Positions 17,194 to 25,238 of a DNA stretch of 33,220 bases are shown here, in pieces. The stretch comes from Arcobacter sp. 31_11_sub10_T18 (GTDB lineage Bacteria; Campylobacterota; Campylobacteria; Campylobacterales; Arcobacteraceae): positions 1 to 33,220 of the forward strand of contig MAAG01000131.1 in NCBI GenBank assembly GCA_002163065.1, read 5' to 3'. A model generated the notes under the pieces. The model was given only the letters and a program-made list of their open reading frames with translations. It did no database searches and was not told the DNA's origin. Within the stretch, counting starts at the first letter, position 1; the number at the start of each line of letters is the position of its first letter. The translations under genes and the position numbers were made by a program.

Positions 17194-18470
17194 AATATCT
17201 CCATCACTTCGTGAGCTGCTTTAATACAATTATCAATATCATCATCGGTCATAACTGTTGATATAAAACCTGTTTCATACTGACTACAAGCAAAATAAAA
17301 ACCTCTTTTTAACATTTCACTGTGAAAAGTTGAAAATCTCTCAAAATCACTGGTAGCAACTTCTTTAATATTCATTGGCTGATTTTCGTTAAAGAAAAAG
17401 CCAAACATACTACCACGTGTATCAACAACCATAGGAATATTATTGTCTTGCGCCACTTTTTTCAGCCCTTGTGTTAACTTAATAGCTTTTGCACTTAAAT
17501 CATCATATATTTCAGGATTTGCCTTTAACTTTTTAAGACTAACTAATCCAGCAGCCATAGCAACAGGGTTTCCACTTAATGTTCCAGCTTGATACACTGC
17601 ACCATCTGGACTTAAGTGATCCATGATTTTTGACGAACTAGCAAAAGCACCAACAGGCATCCCTGCCCCAATTACTTTTCCAAAAGTAACAATATCTGCA
17701 CTTGTTTCAACAATACCATGAGCACCAGTCAAACTGGCTCTAAACCCACTCATTACTTCATCAAAAATAAGTAATGCACCATGTTCATCACACAAGTCTC
17801 TACAAGCTTTCAAAAACTCAGCACTAGCTGGTACCAGTCCCATATTTCCAGCAATTGGCTCAATAATAATACAAGCGATATCCTTACTGTCTTTAAAACA
17901 CTGTTTTAAGTTTTCAACATTGTTGTATTCACATAAAAGCGTATGTTTTGTTAAATCTGCAGGAACTCCTGGACTACTAGGTGTTCCAAAAGTTGCAAGC
18001 CCACTTCCAGCTTGAACCAAAAGTGAATCACTGTGTCCATGATAACATCCCTCAAACTTAAGGATATCATCTCTTTTAGTTACTCCACGTGCCAATCTAA
18101 TAGCACTCATAACTGCTTCAGTACCAGAACTAACAAATCTAACTTTATCAATGTTGTCATGCATATCAACAATCTCGTGAGCCAATTGGGTTTCAAGCTC
18201 TGTAGGTGCTCCAAAACTAAGACCTTTTTTAACAGTTTCTATAACTGCGTCTTCAATTTCTTTATTACAATGACCAAAAATTAGCGGTCCCCAACTTTGT
18301 ACAAAATCTAAATACTTATTACCATCTATATCGTAAATATAAGCACCCTGACCTTTTTGAATAAAAGGTGGTGTTCCGCCTACACTAGTAAAAGCACGAA
18401 CTGGAGAATCAACACCTCCAGGAATTACATCTTTTGCTTCACTGTAAGCTTTTTGAGATTTTTCAAACAT
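17190..18470 (-). CDS. hemL: Glutamate-1-semialdehyde 2,1-aminomutase
   Basis: PLP enzyme converting glutamate-1-semialdehyde to 5-aminolevulinate in the C5 haem pathway. It has 426 residues, the standard size. Motifs: [11 protein letters not shown] near the N-terminus, [35 protein letters not shown], and [15 protein letters not shown] with the PLP Lys265. The ATG follows a TTAGGAT ribosome site. It heads a three-gene unit with the AtpZ-like and membrane-protein genes and is divergent from the TonB-like gene across only 47 bases. Confidence 0.97.
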   Translation of the reverse strand: MFEKSQKAYSEAKDVIPGGVDSPVRAFTSVGGTPPFIQKGQGAYIYDIDGNKYLDFVQSWGPLIFGHCNKEIEDAVIETVKKGLSFGAPTELETQLAHEIVDMHDNIDKVRFVSSGTEAVMSAIRLARGVTKRDDILKFEGCYHGHSDSLLVQAGSGLATFGTPSSPGVPADLTKHTLLCEYNNVENLKQCFKDSKDIACIIIEPIAGNMGLVPASAEFLKACRDLCDEHGALLIFDEVMSGFRASLTGAHGIVETSADIVTFGKVIGAGMPVGAFASSSKIMDHLSPDGAVYQAGTLSGNPVAMAAGLVSLKKLKANPEIYDDLSAKAIKLTQGLKKVAQDNNIPMVVDTRGSMFGFFFNENQPMNIKEVATSDFERFSTFHSEMLKRGFYFACSQYETGFISTVMTDDDIDNCIKAAHEVMEIL

Positions 18471-18498
18471 TCATAATCCTAAATAAAATTTTTGGTGC

Positions 18499-18504
18499 AT
18501 TATA
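18499..18504 (-). promoter_or_regulatory. -10 box for hemL
   Basis: TATAAT on the minus strand, predicting a transcript start near 18492 and a leader of about 21 bases. It is separated by a single base from the plus-strand -10 box at 18506-18511; together they form the palindrome ATTATACTATAAT. Confidence 0.65.
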
Positions 18505-18505
18505 C

Positions 18506-18511
18506 TATAAT
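18506..18511 (+). promoter_or_regulatory. -10 box for the TonB-like gene
   Basis: TATAAT ending 6 bases before the ATG at 18518. Initiation about 7 bases past the box would fall on or next to the ATG, giving a leaderless message, in keeping with the lack of a ribosome site there. Confidence 0.5.
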
Positions 18512-18517
18512 TATTCC

Positions 18518-19477
18518 ATGAAAAACATTGTGTATGCGCTTATATTATCATTCTTTATTCATATTCTTTTTTTACTCGTTGTTCATGAACCAAAAGAGCA
18601 GAACAACAAGAAAATTGAAATGAAAGAACCTAAAAAACAGCATATTACTTATGTAAAACTGAAAAAAAAAGAGGTGCAAAAAAAGCCTGAGCCAGTTAAA
18701 AAAGTTCCCAAAAAGAAAGAATCAGATTTAAGTGTCAATTTAACAAAAGAAATCGCAAAAAAAACAAGCCCTAAAAGTTCATCAATAAAAATTGCAAAAG
18801 AAGTGAAACTCAAAAAAGTTATAAAAGAAAACTTCGTTAAAACAAAAAAAAGAGCAGTTGTAAAAAAACCAAAAAAAATCATTGCAAAAGTCAAACCAAA
18901 AACAATTGTAAAACCCACGTATACTCAAGCCCTTCCTAAAAAGCCAAAAGTAATTAAAAAGAAGAAAACTTTAGTACTTAAAAAACCCATACCCAAAGCA
19001 ATAAAAGCACCCTTGCCAAAAACAAAACTACCTGAAGAAAAAAAATCTCTTGACTTATTGAGTAAAAAACTTCAAGAAAACACCTTAGAATCATTTTTAT
19101 CTACGCCAAATTTAAACGAAAATACAGTTGACAAAATCACCCAAGGATATTTAGATTTATATGGGGATGAATTTAAATCCTTTACAAAGGTTCAAAAAGT
19201 TTTTCTTAAACGAAATCTTAAAGGAATTGGACAAATCACTCAACGATATATGACTTATCCAAGGGTATCAATTAGAACCAGACAATATGGTACCAATGTG
19301 GTTGAGTTCACTTTATATCCCAATGGAGATATTAGTGGTGTGTTATTAACAACCAGTTCAGGATATGAGGCTTTAGATCGAGGTTCAGTTAATACCATTG
19401 AAATAGCATATCAGGATTACCCCAAACCCAGAGTAGCTACAAAAATAAAAATTTATATGAATTACATCTTGTATTAA
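18518..19477 (+). CDS. TonB-like energy-transducing protein
   Basis: Encodes 319 residues from the ATG at 18518. An upstream in-frame start at 18434 would lie inside hemL and upstream of the promoter. Residues 4-22 are the N-terminal membrane anchor (ALILSFFIHILFLL, with the His typical of TonB anchors). Residues about 25-195 form a very Lys/Pro-rich periplasmic spacer. The last 80 or so residues match a TonB C-terminal domain: TYPRVSIRTRQYG, VEFTLYPNGDISGV, SSGYEALDRGSV. It would pass proton-motive energy from ExbB/ExbD to outer-membrane receptors, but no exbB, exbD or receptor gene is in view. Some relatives act in other envelope roles. Confidence 0.78.
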   Translation: MKNIVYALILSFFIHILFLLVVHEPKEQNNKKIEMKEPKKQHITYVKLKKKEVQKKPEPVKKVPKKKESDLSVNLTKEIAKKTSPKSSSIKIAKEVKLKKVIKENFVKTKKRAVVKKPKKIIAKVKPKTIVKPTYTQALPKKPKVIKKKKTLVLKKPIPKAIKAPLPKTKLPEEKKSLDLLSKKLQENTLESFLSTPNLNENTVDKITQGYLDLYGDEFKSFTKVQKVFLKRNLKGIGQITQRYMTYPRVSIRTRQYGTNVVEFTLYPNGDISGVLLTTSSGYEALDRGSVNTIEIAYQDYPKPRVATKIKIYMNYILY

Positions 19478-19500
19478 TCAGCTATTAACGAATATATTTG

Positions 19501-19506
19501 TAGAAT
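19501..19506 (+). promoter_or_regulatory. Candidate -10 box for the MetF-family gene
   Basis: TAGAAT preceded by TTTG, 33 bases before the ATG. A second TA-rich word, GGGATAAAAT, runs into the start codon and may serve instead as a weak ribosome site (GGGA). Confidence 0.35.
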
Positions 19507-19538
19507 TCGAAAATCATTTTCACGACAATTGGGATAAA

Positions 19539-20462
19539 ATGTTAAAAAATAAGATTAGAAATAAGAAATCAGGAATACTCTTTTATGGGTTAACACCTCC
19601 AAAAGCAACAAATACGGAAGAACAAATTAAAGTAATTACGCAAAAACATATTGACAGAATCTTACCACTAGAAATAGATGGTCTGGTTTTGTATGATATT
19701 CAAGATGAATCAGATAGAACAAATGAAAAAAGACCTTTTCCTTTTATCAAAACACTTGATTCTACTGATTATGCCAACGATTATTTAAATGTTTTAAATT
19801 TACCAATAGTAGTTTATAAAGCTGTTGGAAAGTACGACAAAGAAAACATGTCGTCATGGTTAGAAGAAAGTAAAAAGAGTAATTCATACTCTGTGTTTGT
19901 AGGTGCAGCTTCAGACACACAAAAAAGTAAAATGTCTATTAAAGATGCTTATGCATTAAAAAAAGATATCAACAGTGATTTGGTTTTGGGTGGTATTACT
20001 ATTCCGGAGCGTCATACTAAGAAAAAAGATGAACATTTAAGAGTTTTTTCAAAAACCGATAATGGATGTGAATTTTTTGTAACTCAAGCAGTTTATGATC
20101 TTCATGCATCAAAAAAGTTTTTGGATGATTATAGTTCTTATGCAAAAGAAAACAACAAAAAAATTGTTCCTATCATTTTTACACTAACACCTTGTGGTTC
20201 TGCTAAAACATTGGAGTTTATGAAATGGTTGGGTATTCATATTCCTGAATTACTTGAACGTAAGCTTATGGAATCAGGAAATATTTTAGATGATTCAGTA
20301 AAATTTTCCATAGCTATATTTGAAAGTTTATATACTTATGGATTACAAAAAGGTATTCCTATTGGATGTAATGTTGAAAGTGTTGCCATTAGAAAAGAAG
20401 AGATTGATGCTTCAATAGAGTTACTCAATGAAGTTCAAAAGATAATGAAAAGACACAAATAA
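19539..20462 (+). CDS. Divergent methylenetetrahydrofolate reductase-family protein
   Basis: Encodes 307 residues resembling the MetF barrel, the FAD enzyme reducing methylene- to methyl-tetrahydrofolate. Supporting features: TPPKA near the N-terminus at the place of the FFPPK motif, GLVLYDIQDESDR, DLVLGGITIPERH (as in MetF barrel strand 5), and CEFFVTQAVYDL, which corresponds to the well-kept F-F-x-T-Q motif. However, where MetF has S-F-E-F-F-P-P, this protein reads F-Y-G-L-T-P-P, so the catalytic Glu of E. coli MetF appears replaced by Gly. It may be a paralogue with another role. It is alone on its transcript, after the TonB-like gene. Confidence 0.7.
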   Translation: MLKNKIRNKKSGILFYGLTPPKATNTEEQIKVITQKHIDRILPLEIDGLVLYDIQDESDRTNEKRPFPFIKTLDSTDYANDYLNVLNLPIVVYKAVGKYDKENMSSWLEESKKSNSYSVFVGAASDTQKSKMSIKDAYALKKDINSDLVLGGITIPERHTKKKDEHLRVFSKTDNGCEFFVTQAVYDLHASKKFLDDYSSYAKENNKKIVPIIFTLTPCGSAKTLEFMKWLGIHIPELLERKLMESGNILDDSVKFSIAIFESLYTYGLQKGIPIGCNVESVAIRKEEIDASIELLNEVQKIMKRHK

Positions 20463-20475
20463 TAAAAACTTCAGC

Positions 20476-20512
20476 GTATCAAATTAGTAAATTTACTAAG
20501 CTAATTTGATAC
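20476..20512. terminator. Hairpin between convergent genes
   Basis: GTATCAAATTAG (20476-20487) and CTAATTTGATAC (20501-20512) pair perfectly; the loop itself contains the small palindrome TAAATTTA. It lies 14 bases after the MetF-like gene and 17 before the end of the J-domain gene. T-runs are poor. Confidence 0.55.
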
Positions 20513-20528
20513 TCTTCTAGAAATACTA

Positions 20529-20996
20529 TTAATCCTTAGAAATACTTTTTACTAAAACATCTCTAAAATGATTTAATTTTTGCATATCAGCATCATCTCC
20601 ACCATTAATATCAGGGTGATACTTCTTAGCTAGTTCTCGATACTTCTTTTTAAGTTCTTGCTCAGTGGGAAGATTTTCAAAACCAAAAAAAACTTTTGCT
20701 TCTTGGATTTCACTAATACTTGATTGTCCACCTTGTCCAAAGTCATAACCTTGATGTCCCCTGGCGTTCTGAAAATTTTGAAAGTCTCGAGCGTTAAATT
20801 TAAAATGAAAACTATTCGCCCCACCATGTCTTTTTTTGATTTCTTTAACCTTACTATATATTAAAAAATATAGTGCTAAGAAAATTCCAGCAAATACAAG
20901 TAACACCGTACCTAGGTTTGTAAAAACTAAAAATAAGATATAAAAAATAATCGCAAATTTGAGTATTCTAAAAATAAAATATGAAAGTTGATTCAT
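20529..20996 (-). CDS. Membrane-anchored J-domain protein
   Basis: Encodes 155 residues, AAAGGA upstream. Two hydrophobic stretches at about 8-26 and 29-47 form an N-terminal membrane anchor or hairpin. A Phe/Asn/Gly-rich linker (FHFKFNARDFQNFQNARG) leads to a C-terminal J domain at about 95-153 with KKYRELAKKYHPDINGG; the HPD signature is residues 127-129. It should stimulate DnaK at the membrane. Unlike DnaJ there is no zinc or substrate domain, and the C-terminal J domain recalls DjlA or Tim14-type proteins. It lies 68 bases after speB on the same strand and may be cotranscribed. Confidence 0.85.
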   Translation of the reverse strand: MNQLSYFIFRILKFAIIFYILFLVFTNLGTVLLVFAGIFLALYFLIYSKVKEIKKRHGGANSFHFKFNARDFQNFQNARGHQGYDFGQGGQSSISEIQEAKVFFGFENLPTEQELKKKYRELAKKYHPDINGGDDADMQKLNHFRDVLVKSISKD

Positions 20997-21064
20997 AATA
21001 GTAATATCGTCCTTTAAAAAAATGTTATTTAATTTGGTATGTTATCTTTTTTTATATAAAAGAC

Positions 21065-21916
21065 TTATGATAAGGTTGCCAAGACCAATTCCCTAAGTGT
21101 TTTACAAGCAACTGCTGTTGAAACTCCACTGGCATCAAATTTAGGTGAGAGTTCAACAACATCTATTCCCACTACCTTATTTAACTTTGACAATGTTTGT
21201 ATGATTTCTAACATATCATGGAAGTTTATACCTCCAGGTTCTGGTGTTCCAGTTCCAGGCAAAACGCTGGGATCAAATACGTCCAAATCTAGAGTAATAT
21301 ATACAGGTTTGTCTTTTAATCTACTCACACAACTATCCAGAGTTTTATAGGTAAATTTTTCCAAATGGGTATGTTGTTTGGCCCATTCAAATTCTTCTTT
21401 TAATCCAGAACGAATACAAAACTGATTAATCTTTCCATCACCCAACACATCATAAACTCTTCTAATAACAGTAGCATGACTTAAGGATTCTCCTAGATAC
21501 TCATTTCTAAGATCTGTGTGGGCATCAAAATGAATCACATGTAAATCATCATATTTTTTAGACAAAGCTTTAATTGGAGCCAAAGTCACAAGATGTTCTC
21601 CGCCAAGCATGATAGGAATTTTATTGTCATCAATAACTTGTTTTACAAAATCTGTAATTTGACGTAATGCATTTTTTTTGTCCCCAAAAGGTAATTCTAG
21701 GTTCCCAAAATCAAACAAGTTTAAATCTTCTAAATCTTTATCCAAATAAGGACTATAACTCTCAATAGCCCAGCTATCTTCTCTCATCATATTAGGAGCA
21801 AATCTGGACCCAGGTTTAAAAGAAGATGTTCCATCAAAAGGCACGCCAAAAAGCACAGCTGAACTCTCCTCATATGTTTCTTCAAACCCAATAAATGTCA
21901 CTGCATTATGCTGCAT
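21065..21916 (-). CDS. speB: Agmatinase/ureohydrolase-family protein
   Basis: A manganese ureohydrolase of 283 residues. Metal ligands are visible: His108 in GGEHLVT, the DAHTD set (Asp131, His133, Asp135) and the DLDVFD pair (Asp210, Asp212). The segment PGTGTPEPGG is typical of agmatinase rather than arginase. Agmatinase splits agmatine to putrescine and urea, but arginase and other guanidino-hydrolases share these motifs, so the substrate is not certain. Its ATG overlaps the rodA stop codon (TAATG), so translation is coupled. Confidence 0.85.
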   Translation of the reverse strand: MQHNAVTFIGFEETYEESSAVLFGVPFDGTSSFKPGSRFAPNMMREDSWAIESYSPYLDKDLEDLNLFDFGNLELPFGDKKNALRQITDFVKQVIDDNKIPIMLGGEHLVTLAPIKALSKKYDDLHVIHFDAHTDLRNEYLGESLSHATVIRRVYDVLGDGKINQFCIRSGLKEEFEWAKQHTHLEKFTYKTLDSCVSRLKDKPVYITLDLDVFDPSVLPGTGTPEPGGINFHDMLEIIQTLSKLNKVVGIDVVELSPKFDASGVSTAVACKTLRELVLATLS

Positions 21917-23022
21917 TATAATCTCCTCTCATAATTGTACATATCACTAAATCTAAATGCCATTAAGTTTTCTAATATGGCAAATATTATAATAAAGTTT
22001 ATAAAGGAACTTCCTCCATAACTAAATAATGGCAAGGGAAGTCCTACCACAGGGGCAAAGCCAATCACCATCAAAATATTAACACTCATATTTAGAAAAA
22101 TCAGTAGCCCCACACCTGAGGCAAACACCCTAATTATATAATCATCTTTAAAATAATAATTGATAGAGAACAGATGCATAATTAAAAATAAGTATAAAAT
22201 AATTAAACCAATTGAACCCACAAAACCATATCGTTCAACATAATATGCAAAAATAAAATCGCTGGTAGCAATGGGCAAAAATTTCAATTGAGTCTGGGTT
22301 GCTTCTTCAGATTTTTTTCCAAGTAGACCACCTGAACCAATTGCTATAATAGATTGCTGTACATGATAACTAGGTTCTTCAGATATAAAATCTACAATTC
22401 TTTTTTTCTGATAATCTTTGATTAAATAAGTATAAGTAAAAGGAGAACTAACCGCAAGTATTATTATAATTCCTGCCCAAATTTTCCAATTAACACCCAC
22501 AATAAATAAAATACCATATCCCACTAACAATAAAACCAATGCAGTACCTAAATCAGGCTCTTTGGCAATGAGTACAAAGGGAAGGATGATATAAAATGAA
22601 TAATATAAAAAGTCTTTTAGATTGTACCCACCATGTGGCGGCGGTTTATTATGTATTAGAAAACCAAGCATTAATAGATAAATGGGTTTGAACAATTCAG
22701 AAGGTTGCATGGTCGTATTTAAAAGAGGAACCGATATCCATCTTTTTGCACCAAGTTTGGTTATTCCCCAAAACTCTACTGAAAGAAGTAAAAAAATACC
22801 CAACCAATATAATAAAGGAATAAAACGAATATTTCGTCTTATGGGTAAAATAAAAAATAAAATAAATGCAAAAAAAGATATTGTAAAATAAAGTAGTTGT
22901 TTACGTGCCAACAATTCGTTTGTTTCACTAATTAAATGGTATGATAGATATACCAAGGGAATAAGAAATAAAATCAATATAAAATCAAAGTGAGAGATAA
23001 TTCTCTTGTCAAATAAATGCAT
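21916..23022 (-). CDS. rodA: Rod-shape SEDS peptidoglycan polymerase
   Basis: A multi-pass membrane protein of 368 residues of the FtsW/RodA/SpoVE family, which polymerises glycan strands with a class B PBP during elongation. It shows about ten hydrophobic segments, the family stretch LKFLPIATSDFIFAY, and the C-terminal signature FAPVVGLPLPLFSYGGSSF. KEPDLGTALVLL contains the essential Asp of SEDS enzymes. The start at 23022 has no clear ribosome site. The gene is divergent from a pseudouridine synthase across 19 bases, and speB overlaps its stop. The partner mrdA is not in view. Confidence 0.93.
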   Translation of the reverse strand: MHLFDKRIISHFDFILILFLIPLVYLSYHLISETNELLARKQLLYFTISFFAFILFFILPIRRNIRFIPLLYWLGIFLLLSVEFWGITKLGAKRWISVPLLNTTMQPSELFKPIYLLMLGFLIHNKPPPHGGYNLKDFLYYSFYIILPFVLIAKEPDLGTALVLLLVGYGILFIVGVNWKIWAGIIIILAVSSPFTYTYLIKDYQKKRIVDFISEEPSYHVQQSIIAIGSGGLLGKKSEEATQTQLKFLPIATSDFIFAYYVERYGFVGSIGLIILYLFLIMHLFSINYYFKDDYIIRVFASGVGLLIFLNMSVNILMVIGFAPVVGLPLPLFSYGGSSFINFIIIFAILENLMAFRFSDMYNYERRL

Positions 23023-23041
23023 AATGAAAGAGTAGCTAAAT

Positions 23042-24004
23042 ATGAATAAAACCTTTATTGTTGAAGAAGAGATAAGACTCGATAAATACTTATCAACAAA
23101 ACTGAATGAAACAAGAAATCAAATCGAACAATTAATCAAAAAAGAATACGTCAAAGTAGATAATAAAGTCAAAGCCAAAACAGGTTATAAACTTAAACTA
23201 AATCAAACCATTGAAGTAACATTTCCAACTATTGAAAAAAAAGAAATACAAAAAGTAGATTTTGATGTTGAAATACTTTATGAAGATGAGTATATTTTAG
23301 TATTAAATAAACCCTCAGGTCTTATAGTTCATGATGCACCAAGTGTTAGTGAACCAACTTTAGTAGACTGGTTAAAACAAAAAGAAATATCTCTGTCAAC
23401 TATTAGTGGAGAAGAGAGACATGGTATTGTTCATAGATTGGATAAAGGTACCAGTGGCGTAATGGTGGTAGCTAAAACAAATGAAGCTCATGTTGGACTA
23501 TCACGGCAACTTGAAGACAAATCAATGGGAAGAATTTATTTAGCAATCACAGACCTACCCCTAAAAGACAATCAAATTATTGAAGGGCCCATTGCTAGAA
23601 GTCCAAATAACAGGCTTAAAATGGGAATTGTTCCACATGGTAAACAAGCTAAGTCTGCTTTTCTTAAACTTGACTTGAGTAAGAATGAAAAACTTGAGCT
23701 TATAAGTGCAAAATTATTTACAGGAAGAACCCACCAGATAAGAGTTCATTTAAGTTCGATAGATAGGCATATTCTTGGTGATAATTTATATGGATTTAAG
23801 GGCGAATTAAATAAAATAAATCGAGTTTACCTACATGCATACAACCTATATCTTATCCATCCAATTACAAATGAAAAAATGGATTTTACAGCAGATATAC
23901 CAGATGACATGAATGAATTTTTAGAAAAACACTTTAATATGGAGAGTATAAATGAAAAAATTGATAAAAACGACATCATCAATTCTTTTAGTTCTTTTTG
24001 TTAG
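23042..24004 (+). CDS. RluA/RluD-family rRNA pseudouridine synthase
   Basis: Encodes 320 residues. An N-terminal S4 RNA-binding domain (about 10-60; IRLDKYLSTKL) is followed by the catalytic domain with LNKPSGLIVHDA and the active-site motif HRLDKGTSG, catalytic Asp134; GRTHQIRVHLSS is the family's later motif. It converts uridines of 23S rRNA to pseudouridine; the exact site cannot be told. It starts a long plus-strand cluster. Its final 53 bases overlap the start of the Fn3 lipoprotein gene in another frame. Confidence 0.9.
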   Translation: MNKTFIVEEEIRLDKYLSTKLNETRNQIEQLIKKEYVKVDNKVKAKTGYKLKLNQTIEVTFPTIEKKEIQKVDFDVEILYEDEYILVLNKPSGLIVHDAPSVSEPTLVDWLKQKEISLSTISGEERHGIVHRLDKGTSGVMVVAKTNEAHVGLSRQLEDKSMGRIYLAITDLPLKDNQIIEGPIARSPNNRLKMGIVPHGKQAKSAFLKLDLSKNEKLELISAKLFTGRTHQIRVHLSSIDRHILGDNLYGFKGELNKINRVYLHAYNLYLIHPITNEKMDFTADIPDDMNEFLEKHFNMESINEKIDKNDIINSFSSFC

Positions 24005-25232
24005 TGGTTGTCAAGTACAGAACAACCTAACAACACCAGCAAAACCAAAAATTGACACAACTTTAGAAATTGTAAGTTCAGATTCTTTAAGATCAATTCC
24101 AGATATGACAGCAGTCGCTTTTGAATGGCAAAAAGTAGATGATCCCCGAGTGGATAGATATTATTTATATCGAGCAAACATGCAAGAAGATGGTCAAAAA
24201 TTTAAACGTGTAGAAGTGATTAAAAACCGATATACTACGCACTTTACAGATCAAGAACTTCAACCAAACACTCAGTATACCTATGCTCTATCGGCTGCCA
24301 CAAAAAATGGTTTTGAATCAAGACCAACAAAGTCTTATACCGTAACTACCCTTCCTAGATTGGATGCAGTGAGTTATATTCAAGCAATAAGTGATTTACC
24401 TCGACAAATAAAAATCTTGTGGAGACCTCATGAAAGCCATAGAGTTGAAAAATACACTCTTGAAAAAACTTCACCAGCTACATCTAGATGGAGTAAATTA
24501 AAAACAGTAAGTGGTCGTTTAAATATTGAATATATTGATTCAGATTTAAAAGACAATGTTGTTTACATGTACCGAGTAACTGCAAAAACCTTTGATGGAA
24601 TTGATACCCTTCCAAGTGAAATTGTAAAAGCACAAACAAAAGCATTACCATTTGGAGCTGAGAATTTAGTAGCAACCAATAATCAACCAAGAAAAATCTC
24701 ACTTAACTGGGAACCTTCAAAATCAAAAGATATCATCAGATATAAAGTTTATAGCAGTTCTAGAGCAAATGGTTCTTTTAAAGAGCGAGCAAATGTGAAT
24801 ACTGATGTTTTAGCTTATGATGATTTAGTTAATGAAGATGGTAAAATTGTTTTTTATAAAGTAACTGCAGTTGATAAAGACTATTTAGAAACATCTCTAA
24901 ACATGAATGCAGTAATGGGAAGCACTTTAATCAAAATTACAAAACCAATTATGACCTTAGCCCAAATCCAAGGTGAAAAAGCGATTCTAAATTGGCAAAG
25001 TGGAGATGATAGAACTGTTTCATATATCATACACAAAAAAATTAAAGAAGATTTATTTAACTATAAAAATGAAACATATACAAATATTACTGATTTAAGA
25101 TACGAAGACCAAGATATTATCAGAGGGGTAGAATATACCTATAGACTTCAAGCAGTGGATGAGTTTGGAATTTTATCTGAAAAAACAAGCGAAACGACAC
25201 TAATTTTACCAAAACTACAAGAGGTTAACTAA
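23952..25232 (+). CDS. Fibronectin type III lipoprotein, FlpA-like
   Basis: Encodes 426 residues. The N-terminus is a lipoprotein signal with the lipobox VSGC and Cys20. The rest is a run of about four fibronectin type III-like beta-sandwiches (roughly 45-135, 138-230, 233-325 and 335-420), seen from repeated patterns such as W-x-x-x-x-D-x-R-V-x-x-Y-x-L-Y-R, T-Y-x-Y-x-L-S-A and VYMYRVTAKTFDG. The gene order matches the place of C. jejuni FlpA (Cj1279c), an Fn3 surface protein that binds fibronectin; in a free-living species the role may differ. GGAG precedes the ATG. The start lies inside the pseudouridine synthase gene and trmB follows 6 bases after the stop. Confidence 0.85.
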   Translation: MKKLIKTTSSILLVLFVSGCQVQNNLTTPAKPKIDTTLEIVSSDSLRSIPDMTAVAFEWQKVDDPRVDRYYLYRANMQEDGQKFKRVEVIKNRYTTHFTDQELQPNTQYTYALSAATKNGFESRPTKSYTVTTLPRLDAVSYIQAISDLPRQIKILWRPHESHRVEKYTLEKTSPATSRWSKLKTVSGRLNIEYIDSDLKDNVVYMYRVTAKTFDGIDTLPSEIVKAQTKALPFGAENLVATNNQPRKISLNWEPSKSKDIIRYKVYSSSRANGSFKERANVNTDVLAYDDLVNEDGKIVFYKVTAVDKDYLETSLNMNAVMGSTLIKITKPIMTLAQIQGEKAILNWQSGDDRTVSYIIHKKIKEDLFNYKNETYTNITDLRYEDQDIIRGVEYTYRLQAVDEFGILSEKTSETTLILPKLQEVN

Positions 25233-25238
25233 AAAAAT

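Noticed and set aside
18649-18918. 89-residue minus-strand frame within the TonB-like gene
   Set aside because: Phe-rich only because it is the antisense of the Lys-rich spacer; no independent support.
18770-19060. Low-complexity Lys/Pro stretch as a DNA repeat
   Set aside because: It is the normal periplasmic spacer of a TonB-type protein; copies are irregular at DNA level.
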